From contig NZ_PGFQ01000001.1 of the NCBI RefSeq assembly GCF_029870955.1, positions 2,728,001 to 2,792,000 of the forward strand: a stretch of 64,000 bases of DNA, in the 5' to 3' direction. The stretch is from Sulfitobacter faviae (GTDB taxonomy: Bacteria > Pseudomonadota > Alphaproteobacteria > Rhodobacterales > Rhodobacteraceae). Below, in pieces: positions 1 through 9,510 of this stretch (its first letter is position 1; each line of letters begins with the position of its first letter). A program made the position numbers and the translations under genes. Under the pieces are notes generated by a model. It was not told the origin of the DNA, did not search any database, and saw only the letters and a program-made list of their open reading frames with translations.

Positions 1-716
1 TTGCGCGCCACGGCGGCGACCCGGTCCAATTCTGCGGCGATGGCGCGGTCCCAATCGGTCGGCGCGTCCGGGGCGCCTAGAACGGGGTAGAGGGATACCG
101 CCACGGCATCCAGATCGGGCCAGAATGCGATCTTCTCGGCCTCATCGGCGCCATGGGCGACATAGGTGAGCTTTCCGCTGAAAAGCGCGCGTATCTCGGC
201 GATGGTGTCGCCCCAACGCGGCGCCCCCGATACGCCGCGCAATTCGGTGCCGAGGACGAGCACGTCGGCGCCGTTGCGCTCTGCCGTGAGCGCGATGGCG
301 CGCAGAACCTCTGCGTAGGCGGCGTGCCATGCGTCTGCGCTGTCCGGCTCGGGGGCAATCGCGCCGGCCCAGCTTTCGGGCACCCAGACATGGGGTTTGA
401 CGATGGCGGCGAGCCCCGCGGCGTGCAGCTGCGCGATCCCGGCGGCGATCCTGTCATGGGGCAGCGCATCCCCCATGACGATGGCGCTGGAGCTGGGCGA
501 AGGCTGCCATAGGAAGGGGATCACCGTCGCCGCCGTCGCGCCTGTGTCACGCAGCCGCGCGATGCTTTGGGCGGCGGCGGTGCTGCCGAAGGGGGCGTTC
601 GGCGTCTCGATCAGGTTGAACCCGCGTAGGGCGCCACCCGCCTCTCGCGGAAACGCCGCTGTCGCAGTCAAAGCGGTAGAGCCGAGGGCCCAGAGAAGCG
701 TGCGACGGTCGATCAT
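1..716 (-). CDS. Exported glycoside-hydrolase-like TIM-barrel protein, 3' end cut by window edge
   Basis: The reading frame is open from an ATG at 714-716 to the window edge, 238 codons, with no stop. The N-terminus begins MIDRRTLLWALGSTALTATA, which resembles a twin-arginine export signal (RR followed by a hydrophobic stretch). Downstream there is alternating strand/helix sequence with KPHVWVPESW and VLVLGTELRG, where the Glu of GTEL sits where clan GH-A glycosidases such as family 113 carry a catalytic acid. I infer a periplasmic sugar-active or sugar-binding barrel protein; the substrate is unknown. It is divergent from yaeQ. Family assignment is tentative because it rests on pattern resemblance and the C-terminal half of the barrel is missing. 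Confidence 0.6.
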   Translation of the reverse strand, partial: MIDRRTLLWALGSTALTATAAFPREAGGALRGFNLIETPNAPFGSTAAAQSIARLRDTGATAATVIPFLWQPSPSSSAIVMGDALPHDRIAAGIAQLHAAGLAAIVKPHVWVPESWAGAIAPEPDSADAWHAAYAEVLRAIALTAERNGADVLVLGTELRGVSGAPRWGDTIAEIRALFSGKLTYVAHGADEAEKIAFWPDLDAVAVSLYPVLGAPDAPTDWDRAIAAELDRVAAVAR

Positions 717-804
717 GGGGCTAGGGTAGGATGAGTTCCCCTGCCGCACAACGGCATGCTGGCGAAGATGCTTGGCCTTTTGGGGGCTGCCGCCGGCTGA
801 ATAA

Positions 805-828
805 CGCCAATTTCGCGCAAAATTGGCG
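805..828. repeat. Perfect 8-bp inverted repeat between divergent genes
   Basis: The arms cgccaatt (805-812) and aattggcg (821-828) are perfect complements around an 8-base centre. It lies between the exported barrel protein (leftward) and yaeQ (rightward), so it could be an operator or a small hairpin. No T-run follows, so a terminator is unlikely. Confidence 0.4.
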
Positions 829-929
829 GGCTTTCATCTGCTGGACCCGCGCAAAGCCCCGTGACAATTCCCTTTCCCCGGTCGGCCCAAGCGCGTAGGC
901 AGCGCCTACCTTGGAAAACGAGACATATC

Positions 930-1475
930 ATGGCGCAGAATGCCACCATTTACAAAGTCGAGCTTTCGGTCTCGGACATGGATCGTCATTATTACGAGAC
1001 CCATAAGCTGACCATCGCCAAACACCCTTCGGAAACCGATGAGCGGCTGATGGTGCGGCTGATGGCCTTTGCCCTTAACGCCCATGAGCATTTGGAAATG
1101 ACAAAAGGCCTGTCGACCGACGATGAGCCAGACATCTGGCAGAAAAGTCTAAGCGGGGAGTTGGATGTTTGGATCACGCTCGGTCTGCCAAGCGAGAAGG
1201 TCTTGCGCCAGTCCTGCAACAAAGCGGCCAAGGTGGTGGTCTATCCCTATGGCGGCCGAACGGCTGAGGTTTGGTGGGACAAGATCAAGAACAGCACAAC
1301 CCGTTTTGACAATCTCGAAGTGGTCAACCTGCCCGAGGCTGACACGAAAGCGCTGGCCGATCTGGCAAACCGCGCGATGAAGCTTCAGGTGTTGATCCAA
1401 GACGGCGGGGTGACGGTGAACCTTGATGAGGCGATGGTGACGCTCACGCTCGACCGTTGGAAGACTGCCCAGTAA
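930..1475 (+). CDS. yaeQ: YaeQ family protein
   Basis: A 181-residue protein that matches the YaeQ family over its whole length: it opens with MAQNATIYKVELSVSDMDR and contains the typical segments DEPDIWQKSL, WITLGLPSEK and YPYGGRTAEVWW. YaeQ proteins adopt a compact fold related to PD-(D/E)XK nucleases; the cellular role is not settled. The ATG at 930 is preferred because the longer in-frame extension (from 861) lacks family-like sequence. It stands alone, followed by a strong hairpin terminator. Confidence 0.85.
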   Translation: MAQNATIYKVELSVSDMDRHYYETHKLTIAKHPSETDERLMVRLMAFALNAHEHLEMTKGLSTDDEPDIWQKSLSGELDVWITLGLPSEKVLRQSCNKAAKVVVYPYGGRTAEVWWDKIKNSTTRFDNLEVVNLPEADTKALADLANRAMKLQVLIQDGGVTVNLDEAMVTLTLDRWKTAQ

Positions 1476-1502
1476 AGGACGGCGGGCTTAAAGGCTGTCG
1501 AA

Positions 1503-1532
1503 AAAAGGCGCGCCACTCTGGGCGCGCCTTTT
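1503..1532. terminator. Bidirectional rho-independent terminator
   Basis: A 12-bp perfect stem, aaaaggcgcgcc (1503-1514) and ggcgcgcctttt (1521-1532), with a 6-base loop. The A and T runs on both sides let it serve yaeQ (+) and the peroxidase-like gene (-), which converge here. Confidence 0.85.
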
Positions 1533-1535
1533 ACT

Positions 1536-2102
1536 TTAAACGTCGAGCTTCTTGTCGCCGCGCTTCCATGCCAGCGGCTGGAAAACCTCATCCACCGGGG
1601 TTTCGGCAACGTGGTTGACGTAGTTGGAGATGGTTTTCTGCGCCATGCCGAGGATCACGTCCAGCACCGCGCGGTGACCATAGCCTGCGTCGAAAAACGC
1701 CTGCATCTGCGTGTCGGAAACGAAGCCGCGGTTGCGCACCATCTGCACGGTGAAGGTCCGCAGCGCTTCGAGTTTGGGCGTCGGCAGGGCCGTTTCATTG
1801 CGCAGCGCGTCACTGATCTCGTCCGAGACCTTCATCATCTTGGCGATGCCGGTGTGGGCGGGCACGCAGTAATGGCACTCGTTCTCGACGTTGATCGACT
1901 GCCAAACAACGGTCAGCTCTTCGGCGTCGAACTCGGTCTCGGTGAAGAGCTTGTGCAGCACCTGATAGCCTTCATAGGCCTGCGGGCTTTCGGCCAGCAC
2001 CTTGTGCAGACCCGGCAGGCGGCCAAAGGCCTTTTGCGATTCTTCCAGCAGCGGCTTGGAGGCTTCGGGCGCGGTGTTTTGGTCGTGGGACGGGAATGTC
2101 AT
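1536..2102 (-). CDS. Carboxymuconolactone decarboxylase/AhpD-like family protein
   Basis: A 188-residue all-helical protein. The sequence NVENECHYCVPAHT contains the AhpD-type redox motif Cys76-x-x-Cys79-x-x-x-His83 preceded by Glu, which in the family reduces peroxides through a cysteine pair. The start at 2102 gives MTFPSHDQ; the longer frame runs back through the operator region and is unlikely. It is divergent from a TetR regulator with a palindromic site between them, so it is probably repressed by that regulator and induced by a reactive compound. The physiological substrate cannot be told from sequence. Confidence 0.8.
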   Translation of the reverse strand: MTFPSHDQNTAPEASKPLLEESQKAFGRLPGLHKVLAESPQAYEGYQVLHKLFTETEFDAEELTVVWQSINVENECHYCVPAHTGIAKMMKVSDEISDALRNETALPTPKLEALRTFTVQMVRNRGFVSDTQMQAFFDAGYGHRAVLDVILGMAQKTISNYVNHVAETPVDEVFQPLAWKRGDKKLDV

Positions 2103-2147
2103 GGTTTCTACCTTTGTAAATCGTCGATATCCGTCATTTAGGCTTTC

Positions 2148-2187
2148 TTGAGCGATCACTCAAGTATATATTTGAGTGATCGTTCAA
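2148..2187. promoter_or_regulatory. TetR-type operator between divergent genes
   Basis: Two 16-base arms, ttgagcgatcactcaa (2148-2163) and ttgagtgatcgttcaa (2172-2187), are inverted repeats of each other with one mismatch, separated by an AT-rich 8 bp. Each arm is itself nearly palindromic, as expected if two TetR dimers bind side by side. The site covers the start region of both divergent genes, so it probably controls both. Confidence 0.75.
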
Positions 2188-2201
2188 CATATGGTGATCA
2201 A

Positions 2202-2774
2202 ATGCCCCGCAAACCGAACCACGACCGAGCCGAGTTGATCGACCGCGCCCGCGATCTGTTCTGGCGTCAGGGCTGGGCGGGCACGTCGCTGAAAGACCTC
2301 GAAGCGGTGCTGAAGATGAAGCCCGGCAGTTTCTACGCGGCCTTCGGGTCAAAAGAGGCGCTGTTTGAAATCGCTTTGGACAAATATGCCGAGGATGGGG
2401 CCGGGCGCTTGGCCGAATTGGTCGCGGAACATGGTCCGATGGCGGCGCTGAAACGCTATCCCGAATTGGCGATCTGCCGCGAGGAGGCTCCGGCCAAAGC
2501 CTGCATGCTGTCCAAAACCTTGCTGGAGCTACAGGCCCATGGCCACCCGCTGGCCAAACGGGCCAGCGCGCATCTTATGGGAATGGAAGAGCAATTCGCG
2601 GCGCTTTTCGCGCAGATGCAGCGAGACGGGGAAATCGGCGCCACGCATGATCCAAAGGCGCTAGCCCGGCGTTATCAGAGCGATCTTTTGGGCCTGCGCG
2701 TCTCGGCCGAGCGGGAGGGGATCGACGCCCATGCCATCGCCCGCGAAATCGCCGAAGGGCTGGAGCGGCTGTAG
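2202..2774 (+). CDS. TetR/AcrR family transcriptional repressor
   Basis: A 190-residue protein with the usual TetR layout: an N-terminal helix-turn-helix (ELIDRARDLFWRQGWAGTSL, then LKMKPGSFYAAFGSKEALF, roughly residues 10-50) and a variable helical ligand domain with Cys residues near residues 87 and 95. The sequence is close to the AcrR/NemR-like branch that senses reactive small molecules. The start at 2202 follows the operator directly. It very likely represses itself and the divergent AhpD-like gene. The inducing ligand is unknown. Confidence 0.85.
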   Translation: MPRKPNHDRAELIDRARDLFWRQGWAGTSLKDLEAVLKMKPGSFYAAFGSKEALFEIALDKYAEDGAGRLAELVAEHGPMAALKRYPELAICREEAPAKACMLSKTLLELQAHGHPLAKRASAHLMGMEEQFAALFAQMQRDGEIGATHDPKALARRYQSDLLGLRVSAEREGIDAHAIAREIAEGLERL

Positions 2775-2786
2775 CGCCAGCGGGCG

Positions 2787-3401
2787 CTATTCGATCTGCT
2801 CTTCCAGCATCGTGGTGATCTTGCGCCGTTGAAAGACATTGCGGATCTGATGCGCCATGATCCGTTCCGGCACGAAATAGGGTTTGCCGTCTTTCCATTC
2901 CGCCCGGAACTCATGGCGCGCGGCGATCAGCCTTGTGGTATGCCCATCCGCGGCAGCGACCGTGAGGTCCATCTGCCGGACCTTGTCAAAAAGCCCCTCG
3001 GTCCCGATCCGCGTCTCGGCCCGGCGCAACAGGTCGAGGAAACTGCCGATGTCGATGAAATCGCCGCTTTTGATCGGCCCTTGATTGGTGCGGGTCAGGG
3101 GGTTTTCCACATCGTTCAGTGCTACCTCTTCGCGTTCGGTGACCTTGACGTGGTAGGTTTTGTCATCCGTCACCACCCGTGCCATGACCTCCAGCAGGTA
3201 AATCGGCTCGGCCCCCATATTGGTCACGAAACAATGGGCATTCTCATCCCGCGCGATGGAGCGGTTGATCAAGATCACCGGCTGTCGCTGCCGCCTGAAG
3301 TTGAGCCATAGGATATGCAGATAGGCCAGCCAGACCACTGCCGTAAAAAGGCTCACCGCCACTTGCAACGTGCCGGAGTTCTCTGCGATCCAATCGAGCA
3401 T
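2787..3401 (-). CDS. Conserved hypothetical single-pass membrane protein
   Basis: A 204-residue protein. Residues about 10-34 form one hydrophobic membrane segment followed by positive charges (NFRRQRQPV), so the remaining 170 residues probably face the cytoplasm. The soluble part looks like a beta-rich domain (VILINRSIARDENAHCFVTN, then RVVTDDKTYHVKV) and ends in a basic and acidic helix. I do not recognise a named family; similar proteins occur in other Rhodobacteraceae as far as I know. It converges with the TetR gene, 12 bp apart, with no shared operon partner. Confidence 0.6.
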   Translation of the reverse strand: MLDWIAENSGTLQVAVSLFTAVVWLAYLHILWLNFRRQRQPVILINRSIARDENAHCFVTNMGAEPIYLLEVMARVVTDDKTYHVKVTEREEVALNDVENPLTRTNQGPIKSGDFIDIGSFLDLLRRAETRIGTEGLFDKVRQMDLTVAAADGHTTRLIAARHEFRAEWKDGKPYFVPERIMAHQIRNVFQRRKITTMLEEQIE

Positions 3402-3502
3402 CCTATCTCTTCCTTACCAAGCCTGCGGGGGTCGCGAAATTAACGCGCAGGGCGGCGCTTCGTTGCACAGAGATTGGCGGGGCGGGGTTGACCGGGCGAG
3501 TT

Positions 3503-3524
3503 TATATCAATAGTTCTCGATATA
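3503..3524. promoter_or_regulatory. ArsR-type operator overlapping the arsR start
   Basis: Inverted hexamers tatatc (3503-3508) and gatata (3519-3524) flank a 10-bp centre, typical spacing for ArsR/SmtB winged-helix dimers. The right arm runs into the ATG of arsR, so a bound repressor would block transcription of arsR-acr3-arsH until arsenite or antimonite releases it. Confidence 0.6.
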
Positions 3525-3853
3525 TGGATAATGACAACGCTCTCCAAGCCTTCGCCGCCTTAGGTCAGCCGACCCGGCTGGATGTCTTTCGCCTGCTAAT
3601 CAAAGCGGGCGGTAAAGGCATGTCAGCGGGCGAGATCGGCACCGCGCTTGATGTGCGGCAAAATACGATGTCGGCCAACCTCTCGGTGCTGGCCCGCGCG
3701 GGGCTGATCCGCAGCAAGCGCGAAGGGCGCAGCATCCGATATTTCGCCGATATGAACGGGCTGCGCGCGCTGCTGGGCTTTCTCTTGGAAGACTGCTGCG
3801 GCGGCCAGCCTGAACTGTGCCAACCGCTGCTGGATGAGTTGACCTGCTGCTAA
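3524..3853 (+). CDS. arsR: ArsR family arsenic-responsive repressor
   Basis: A 109-residue winged-helix protein: ALGQPTRLDVFRLLIKAG, then GEIGTALDVRQNTMSANLSV as the recognition region. The Cys residues are concentrated in the C-terminal tail (DCCGGQPELC and the terminal CC), which is where one class of ArsR proteins binds As(III). It is the first gene of arsR-acr3-arsH. The start at 3524 is chosen because the upstream extension would translate the operator. No convincing ribosome-binding site is visible before it. Confidence 0.85.
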   Translation: MDNDNALQAFAALGQPTRLDVFRLLIKAGGKGMSAGEIGTALDVRQNTMSANLSVLARAGLIRSKREGRSIRYFADMNGLRALLGFLLEDCCGGQPELCQPLLDELTCC

Positions 3854-3880
3854 CCCCATAGGAACAAACGAAAGACCGTC

Positions 3881-4959
3881 ATGACCGATACCGCTGATCC
3901 CGCAACCGCTGGCCTTGGGGCTTTTGAACGCTGGCTCTCGCTCTGGGTGGCGCTGGCCATCGGGGCGGGGCTTTTGCTGGGCAATCTCTTTCCCGACCTC
4001 TTTGGCGCGCTGGCGGCGCTCGAAGTCGCCTCGGTCAACCTGCCGGTGGCGGTGCTGATCTGGGCCATGGTCTTTCCAATGATGGTCGGCGTCGATTTCG
4101 GCGCGTTGCGGCAGGTGGGGACAAGCCCAAAGGGCTGGTGGTGACGCTGGTGGTCAACTGGCTGATCAAACCCTTCACCATGGCTGCGCTTGGGGTGCTG
4201 TTCTTCAATCATGTCTTTGCCGGGCTGATCCCACCCGATGATGCGCAGGCCTATCTGGCGGGGGTGATCCTCTTGGGGGCCGCGCCCTGTACCGCTATGG
4301 TCTTTGTTTGGTCCAACCTCACCCGCGGCGATGCCACCTATACGCTGGTGCAGGTAAGCGTGAACGATGTGATCATGGTCTTCGCCTTCGCGCCGATCGT
4401 GGCATTCCTCTTGGGCGTGACCGACATCACCGTGCCTTGGGACACGCTGCTGATCTCGGTCGGCCTCTACGTCATGCTGCCGCTACTGGCGGGCTACCTC
4501 ACCCGCGGGCGGTTGGTGGCCAAGGGCGGTGAGGCGGCGGTCGACGCTTTCAAGGCTCGGGTGCAGCCCTTTGCCATCATGGGGCTTCTGCTGACGGTCG
4601 TGCTGCTCTTTGGCTTTCAGGGCGAGGTGATCCTCGACCGTCCGCTTGTGATCGCGCTGATTGCCGTGCCGCTGTTGCTGCAATCCTACGGCATCTTCTT
4701 CATCGCCTATGGCGCCGCGCGGGCCTGGGGCATTCCCTTCAACGTGGCCGCCCCCTGCGCCTTGATCGGCACGTCGAACTTCTTTGAACTGGCCGTCGCC
4801 GTGGCGATCAGCCTCTTCGGGCTGGGGTCGGGCGCGGCCTTGGCCACCGTCGTGGGTGTCTTGGTCGAAGTGCCGGTCATGCTCTCTCTCGTGGGCTTTG
4901 CCAACCGCACGCAGCATTGGTTCCCGCCGCCAAATGAACCACGCCCGATAACCCTTTGA
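3881..4959 (+). CDS. acr3: Arsenite efflux permease Acr3 (frame broken once)
   Basis: Acr3 pumps As(OH)3 out through the inner membrane. About ten hydrophobic segments are seen across the two halves. Two functional marks of the family are present: the cysteine in [15 protein letters not shown] and the glutamate in [14 protein letters not shown]. The frame breaks at the G run 4117-4120: the first part ends in a false SPKGWW stop, and adding one G reads through as [16 protein letters not shown], giving 359 residues, normal for Acr3. The break is probably a sequencing error. It is followed at once by arsH. Confidence 0.88.
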
Positions 4960-4976
4960 CGCTTAAGGAAATTCCC

Positions 4977-5687
4977 GTGACCGATACGCCGAACATCGAA
5001 GAAGATCACTTTAACCCCATCGACGAGAGCCGCCTCCTGTCGCCTCAGCGTGCCACCCACCGCCCACGCATCCTGCTGCTCTACGGCTCGCTTCGCCCGC
5101 GGTCCTTCAGCCGCCTGATGACCGAAGAGGCCGCCCGCATCCTCACCCGCCTCGGGGCCGAGACGCGGACTTTCAACCCCACGGGCCTGCCGCTGCCCGA
5201 CGATGCCGCGCCTGAGCATCCCAAGGTGCAGGAACTGCGCGATCTGGTGTCATGGTCCGAAGGCATGGTCTGGTGTTCGCCCGAACGCCACGGCGCGATG
5301 ACGGGGATCATGAAAACCCAGATCGACTGGATCCCCCTGTCGCTCGGCGGAGTGCGTCCGACCCAAGGCAAGACCTTGGCCGTGATGCAGGTCAGCGGCG
5401 GGTCGCAAAGTTTCAACGCGGTGAACCAACTCCGCATTTTGGGCCGCTGGATGCGGCTGCTGACCATCCCCAACCAATCCTCGACCCCCAAGGCTTTCTT
5501 GGAGTTTGACGAGGATGACCGGATGAAACCCTCACCCTTCTATGACCGCGTGGTCGATGTGATGGAGGAGTTGGTGAAATTCACCCTGCTGACCCGCGAC
5601 AATAAGGATTATCTGCTCGACCGTTATAGCGAGCGGAAGGAAAGCGCCGAGGAACTGTCGAAGCGGGTCAATCAAAAGGCGATCTGA
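4977..5687 (+). CDS. arsH: ArsH NADPH-dependent FMN reductase
   Basis: ArsH proteins are flavodoxin-like NADPH:FMN oxidoreductases; some oxidise trivalent organoarsenicals or protect against oxidative stress linked to arsenic. The FMN-binding signature [15 protein letters not shown] and the family block [17 protein letters not shown] are clear, and the length of 236 residues is normal. I prefer the GTG at 4977 because aaggaa at 4965-4970 lies 6 bases before it; a TTG at 4956 overlapping the acr3 stop is the alternative. Third gene of the arsenic operon; no arsC reductase is seen in this window. Confidence 0.87.
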   Translation: MTDTPNIEEDHFNPIDESRLLSPQRATHRPRILLLYGSLRPRSFSRLMTEEAARILTRLGAETRTFNPTGLPLPDDAAPEHPKVQELRDLVSWSEGMVWCSPERHGAMTGIMKTQIDWIPLSLGGVRPTQGKTLAVMQVSGGSQSFNAVNQLRILGRWMRLLTIPNQSSTPKAFLEFDEDDRMKPSPFYDRVVDVMEELVKFTLLTRDNKDYLLDRYSERKESAEELSKRVNQKAI

Positions 5688-5704
5688 CCGCCAAAACGCA
5701 AACA

Positions 5705-5726
5705 GCAGGGCCAATCTTGGCCCTGC
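5705..5726. terminator. Hairpin between convergent arsH and aldehyde dehydrogenase
   Basis: A 10-bp perfect stem gcagggccaa (5705-5714) / ttggccctgc (5717-5726) with a two-base loop. It sits in the 62-bp gap between two converging genes. There is no strong T-run, but position and stem strength suggest a shared transcription stop. Confidence 0.6.
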
Positions 5727-5749
5727 CGCATTGCGAGACTGAAGAGCGA

Positions 5750-7188
5750 TCAGTCGTTGGACCAGCCGGACACCGCTTTGACTTCGCAGAAATCCTCGAT
5801 CCCCCAAACGCCGCCTTCGCGCCCGTTGCCCGAACGTTTCATGCCGCCGAAGGGCGCACCTGCGCCACGGCTTTCGCCGTTCATCTCAACCATGCCGGAA
5901 CGCAGCTTTGTCGCCAGACGGTTGCGGCGGGTGCCATCGCTGGATTGAACATAGTTGGTCAGGCCATAGACCGTGTCATTGGCCATCTCGACGGCCTGTT
6001 CTTCGCTCTCGAACTTCATGATCGACAGCACGGGGCCAAAGATCTCTTCGCGGGCGATGGTCATATCGGGCGTCACATCGGCGAAAACGGTGGGTTTGAC
6101 ATAAAAACCCCGGTTCAGATGCTCGGGCCGACCGGTGCCACCGGCCACCAGCCGCGCGCCTTCGTCAATGCCTTTCTGGATCAGGTCTTGGATCTTGCCC
6201 CATTGCGCTTCGTTCACGACCGGGCCGATGTGGCGGCCCTCTTCGCTGGCGGGGCCGACTTCGACCTTATTGGCCACTTCGGCTGCCGTCTCGACCGCTT
6301 GGTCATAGACGCTGGCCTCGACCATCATCCGGCTGGGGGCGTTACAGCTTTGGCCGGTGTTGTTCATCATATGCAGCACGCCGCGTTTGACGGCCTTGTC
6401 ATCGGCATCGGCGAAGACAAGGTTCGCGCCCTTGCCGCCAAGCTCCAGATGGACCTTCTTCAGCGTATCCGCCGCGTTCTTGGAAATCGCGATGCCGGCG
6501 CGGGTAGAGCCGGTGAAACTCACCATATCCACATCCTCATGGCCGGTCAGGGCGGTGCCCACGGTCGCGCCGTCGCCGTTCACAAGGTTGAAGACACCGG
6601 CGGGGAAGCCTGCCTCATCCATCATCTCGGCAAAGATCACCGCGCTCAGCGGGCTTTCCTCAGACGGTTTCAGCACCATGGTGCAGCCCGCGGCAACAGC
6701 CGCGCCGACTTTCAGCATCACTTGGTTCATCGGCCAGTTCCACGGCGTGATCATCGCCACAACGCCAACCGCCTCGTGAATGATCCGGTCGTTCGGCGCG
6801 TGATCCCCCAAGGGCTTTACGAATTTGAAATCTTTCGCCGCTTTGATGAAGTTCTTCAGGTGGCTGTAACCTGCCCCCATTGGGAGCTGCGCGCCATCTC
6901 GATGGGCGCGCCCATCTCGGTGCTGATCGCTTGGGCCATATCCTCGGTCCGGGATTTATAGACCTCGGCCAGTTTCTCCATCAGCGCGATGCGCTCTTCG
7001 GGGGCGGTGGCCATCCACGCGGGCAGGGCGGCCTTGGCCGCGGCCACGGCGGCGTCCACGTCCTTTGGCCCGCCGAGCGAGATCACGGTGCAGGGTTCTT
7101 CGGTCGACGGGTTGATGACCTTATGTTCACTGCCCTCAAGCGGGGCGACCCATTTGCCGTCGATATAGAAATCACGTTTTTCGATCAT
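5750..7188 (-). CDS. NAD(P)-dependent aldehyde dehydrogenase (frame broken once)
   Basis: Class-3-fold aldehyde dehydrogenase of about 479 residues once repaired. The expected catalytic set is visible: Asn151 (PWNW), Lys174 (KPSE), Glu249 (ELGGK) and nucleophile Cys282 (GQSCN), numbered on the repaired protein. The frame breaks at the C run 6874-6878 (a G run on the coding strand); one added base joins ARSSQWGAGYSH and removes the false stop. Substrate not predictable; relatives oxidise aliphatic or aromatic aldehydes. It is a single gene, converging with arsH, with 176 bp before the next operon's end. Confidence 0.88.
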
Positions 7189-7364
7189 GCTCTGTCTCCG
7201 TTATTGGCCAGGCGGGCGATGTTTTTGCCGCCTAGAAGTGTCCGGGAATCGCCGGCTCCCGATATGCCTAGGACAATTTTACGGGGCGGAAAAGTTCAGA
7301 GGTGGCTTTTGATCAAAAAGACGGGCGCGGCGGCCCGAAACCCGTGGGCGGGCAGGGCGCGCGC

Positions 7365-8500
7365 TCAGCCCTGCGCCGGGAAGCTGATTTCGACACAAAG
7401 CCCGTCTTGGCCTTCGACCTTCAACGTCGCTTCGTGCTGGAAGGTCAGCGTGCGGATCATGCGCCAGCCCAGCGAATCCGACCTCTCGGGCCGTTTGGCG
7501 TCCTCGGGCAGGCCGACGCCATCGTCATAGACCTTAAGCGTAAGCCCTTCGTCATCCTCTTGCGTGACTTCGATGGTGATCACCCCTTTGTCGCGCCCCT
7601 TGAAGGCGTGTTTATAGGCGTTGGTGATCAACTCCCCACGATCAGCCCGATGTCGACCGCCAGTTTGTTGTCCATCTTGAGGCTGGGGCAAATTAGCTTG
7701 ATCGCGATGCTCTGGCGATCCCCGGTAAAGGCGCGTTCGGCGTTTTTCGCGACTTCATCCAGCATATCCGCCAGATCAAGGTCGGTGCTGTCGGTCGAGC
7801 GTTGCATCAGCTCATGCGCCTTGGAGAGCGAACCCACGCGGGTCTCCAACTCGCGCAACACTTGGCGGGTCTCATCCTCTTTGGCTTGGGTCTTGCTCAT
7901 CCGGATCAGCGCCACGATCAGGGCAAGGTTGTTGCCCGTCCGGTGGTGGAGTTCCTGCATCAAGAGATCGCGGTCGGCTATGCCTTCGCTGAGTTCGCGG
8001 TTCTGTTCGGTCAATGCCGCGGTCGGGTCTTTGGCGTTATAGGCCTCCAAAGCCGCCATGGCGTCGGCCTTGATCTGTTCGACGGCGGATTGGGGTTCGG
8101 GCAGCAGGAATTCCGCATGAATCCGCGTGCCTTCTTGCCCGGTGTCCACATCGAAACGCGCCGCGATCCGCTGCACGCCCCGCAGGCCCAGCCCCATGCC
8201 CGTCTCCGACACGATGGCGCGGTTGGGGTCGAGCTTATCTTCTTCGATCCCACGGCCCTGATCAATCACCGTCAGCCCAAGGGCGGGCTTGCCGTTGACG
8301 TCGGTCAGCGAAAAGCGCGCGCGGCCCTTCTGCCCGTGCTCAATGGCATTGCGGCCCAGCTCCACGGCGGCGGTGACGGTGCGCGTCCGCTCGAATGAGG
8401 TAAAGCGCATGGCTTCGGTCAGGGTCAGGGCGATCTGGCGCAGGGCCGCGATATCGCCGCCTTTTTCAAGGTTCACCGAGGTGAGGTTGGTTGCTTTCAT
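7365..8500 (-). CDS. Stressosome output kinase: RsbW/T-like ATPase plus HisKA_2-type histidine kinase (frame broken once)
   Basis: Last gene of the rsb operon. Residues 1-135 form an RsbT/RsbW-like ATPase (N-box Asn51, DQGRGI 80-85, GMGLGL 101-106). Residues about 175-250 form a HisKA_2-type dimerisation helix with QELHHRTGNNL, His185 or His186 being the likely phospho-site, and a second ATPase domain follows (GELITNAYKHA, YDDGVGLP). The frame breaks at 7634-7637; one added base gives GLIVGELITNAY and 378 residues. Two ATPase domains around one phospho-helix is unusual. I infer it turns stressosome state into phosphotransfer. No response regulator lies next to it. Confidence 0.82.
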
Positions 8501-9510
8501 CAGTCCGCGTCCCGTGCAATGCGTATGACCACGATGGAGGCGTCGTCACGCCCGCGAAATGCCCGGTCGAGCAGGTAGCCAGCGATCAAAAGCGGAGACT
8601 TCCACAATAGACCCTGTGGAAGATAGCTGTCGCGCAAGGTTTTCAAGCCGTCGCTGTGCAGGATCATCAGATCCCCCGGCTGAAGGTCAAAGCTTTCTTC
8701 ATAGCCCCGCGTGGCGCGGGCGCCGATCCGCCCGTCGCGCACCGGCAGGCGTTTGACCTCACCGTCGCGGACCCGCAGTGTGGCGATATTGCCCAAAGCG
8801 GCATAGCGCAGCACCATCTGCGGCTGCGCGATATGCACAAGCGCTGCCACCGCGCCGCGTTTGCCGATCAATTGCTCGGTCACCTCATGCATCACCGCGC
8901 CCGGCTCGCTGTTGAAACTGCGCGTGGCTTTGACGGCGTCAGTCACCTCAAGCGATGCGGCTGCGGCCTCGGGGCCGTGGCCCAGACCATCGCAGAGCAG
9001 GATATCGGTGGCTTTGGGCGTCTTGCGCAGCAGGTAATCGTCGCCGCATTCCGTTTCGTTCGGGTGACAGATCCGCAGGCCCACAGCCTCGACCCCATGG
9101 GTCGGGCAGGGGGTGCTGTTTTTGACAAAGGTGCAAACGATGGTGGTGCCCACCTCTGGCCCGCTAAAAATGTCGAAATCATTCGACAGGCGGCGGATCG
9201 CACCAAGTCCCAGCCCGGCAGAGCCGCCGCTGCTCATACCGTCTTGAAACATGTGATCCATATCGCTGATGCCGGGGCCGCGGTCGGTGAAGATCAGCAC
9301 GATCCTATCGCCCTTGCCCTCCGGCGGGGCGGTGATCAGGGCGCGGCCTTTTTCGGCGTAGCGCAGGATGTTGGTCGTGGCCTCGGTGGCGACGATGGCC
9401 AATTCATCGGTCCGGTGTTTGGGCCAGCCGTGTTCCGCCGCCAGACGGCGGGCGGCGCGGCGCACCACGGCGATGGCGCTTTGGTCCTGCACTTCGACCC
9501 ATTGTATCAT
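8500..9510 (-). CDS. ATPase-SpoIIE/PP2C phosphatase fusion (RsbX-like)
   Basis: A 336-residue fusion. The N-terminal 130 residues are a GHKL ATPase of the anti-sigma kinase type (Glu43/Asn47 N-box, FTDRGPGISD, GLGLG near 99-103). The C-terminal part is a PP2C/SpoIIE phosphatase, with metal-binding LLCDGLGHG (Asp174) and LHSDGLKT. In stressosomes RsbX removes phosphates from RsbR and RsbS to reset the complex; this protein fills that slot but also carries an ATPase. The start overlaps the repaired rsbT stop by ATGA, and its stop overlaps the next start in the same way, so translation is probably coupled. Confidence 0.82.
   Translation of the reverse strand: MIQWVEVQDQSAIAVVRRAARRLAAEHGWPKHRTDELAIVATEATTNILRYAEKGRALITAPPEGKGDRIVLIFTDRGPGISDMDHMFQDGMSSGGSAGLGLGAIRRLSNDFDIFSGPEVGTTIVCTFVKNSTPCPTHGVEAVGLRICHPNETECGDDYLLRKTPKATDILLCDGLGHGPEAAAASLEVTDAVKATRSFNSEPGAVMHEVTEQLIGKRGAVAALVHIAQPQMVLRYAALGNIATLRVRDGEVKRLPVRDGRIGARATRGYEESFDLQPGDLMILHSDGLKTLRDSYLPQGLLWKSPLLIAGYLLDRAFRGRDDASIVVIRIARDAD

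Noticed and set aside
4117..4144. Programmed frameshift in acr3
   Set aside because: The same -1 loss at G/C runs occurs in sixteen unrelated genes; there is no slippery heptamer with a downstream structure common to them.
5717..6961. A 414-codon open frame opposite the aldehyde dehydrogenase
   Set aside because: It is the antisense shadow of a clear ALDH; its product is His/Gly-rich without family features, as typical of high-GC antisense frames.
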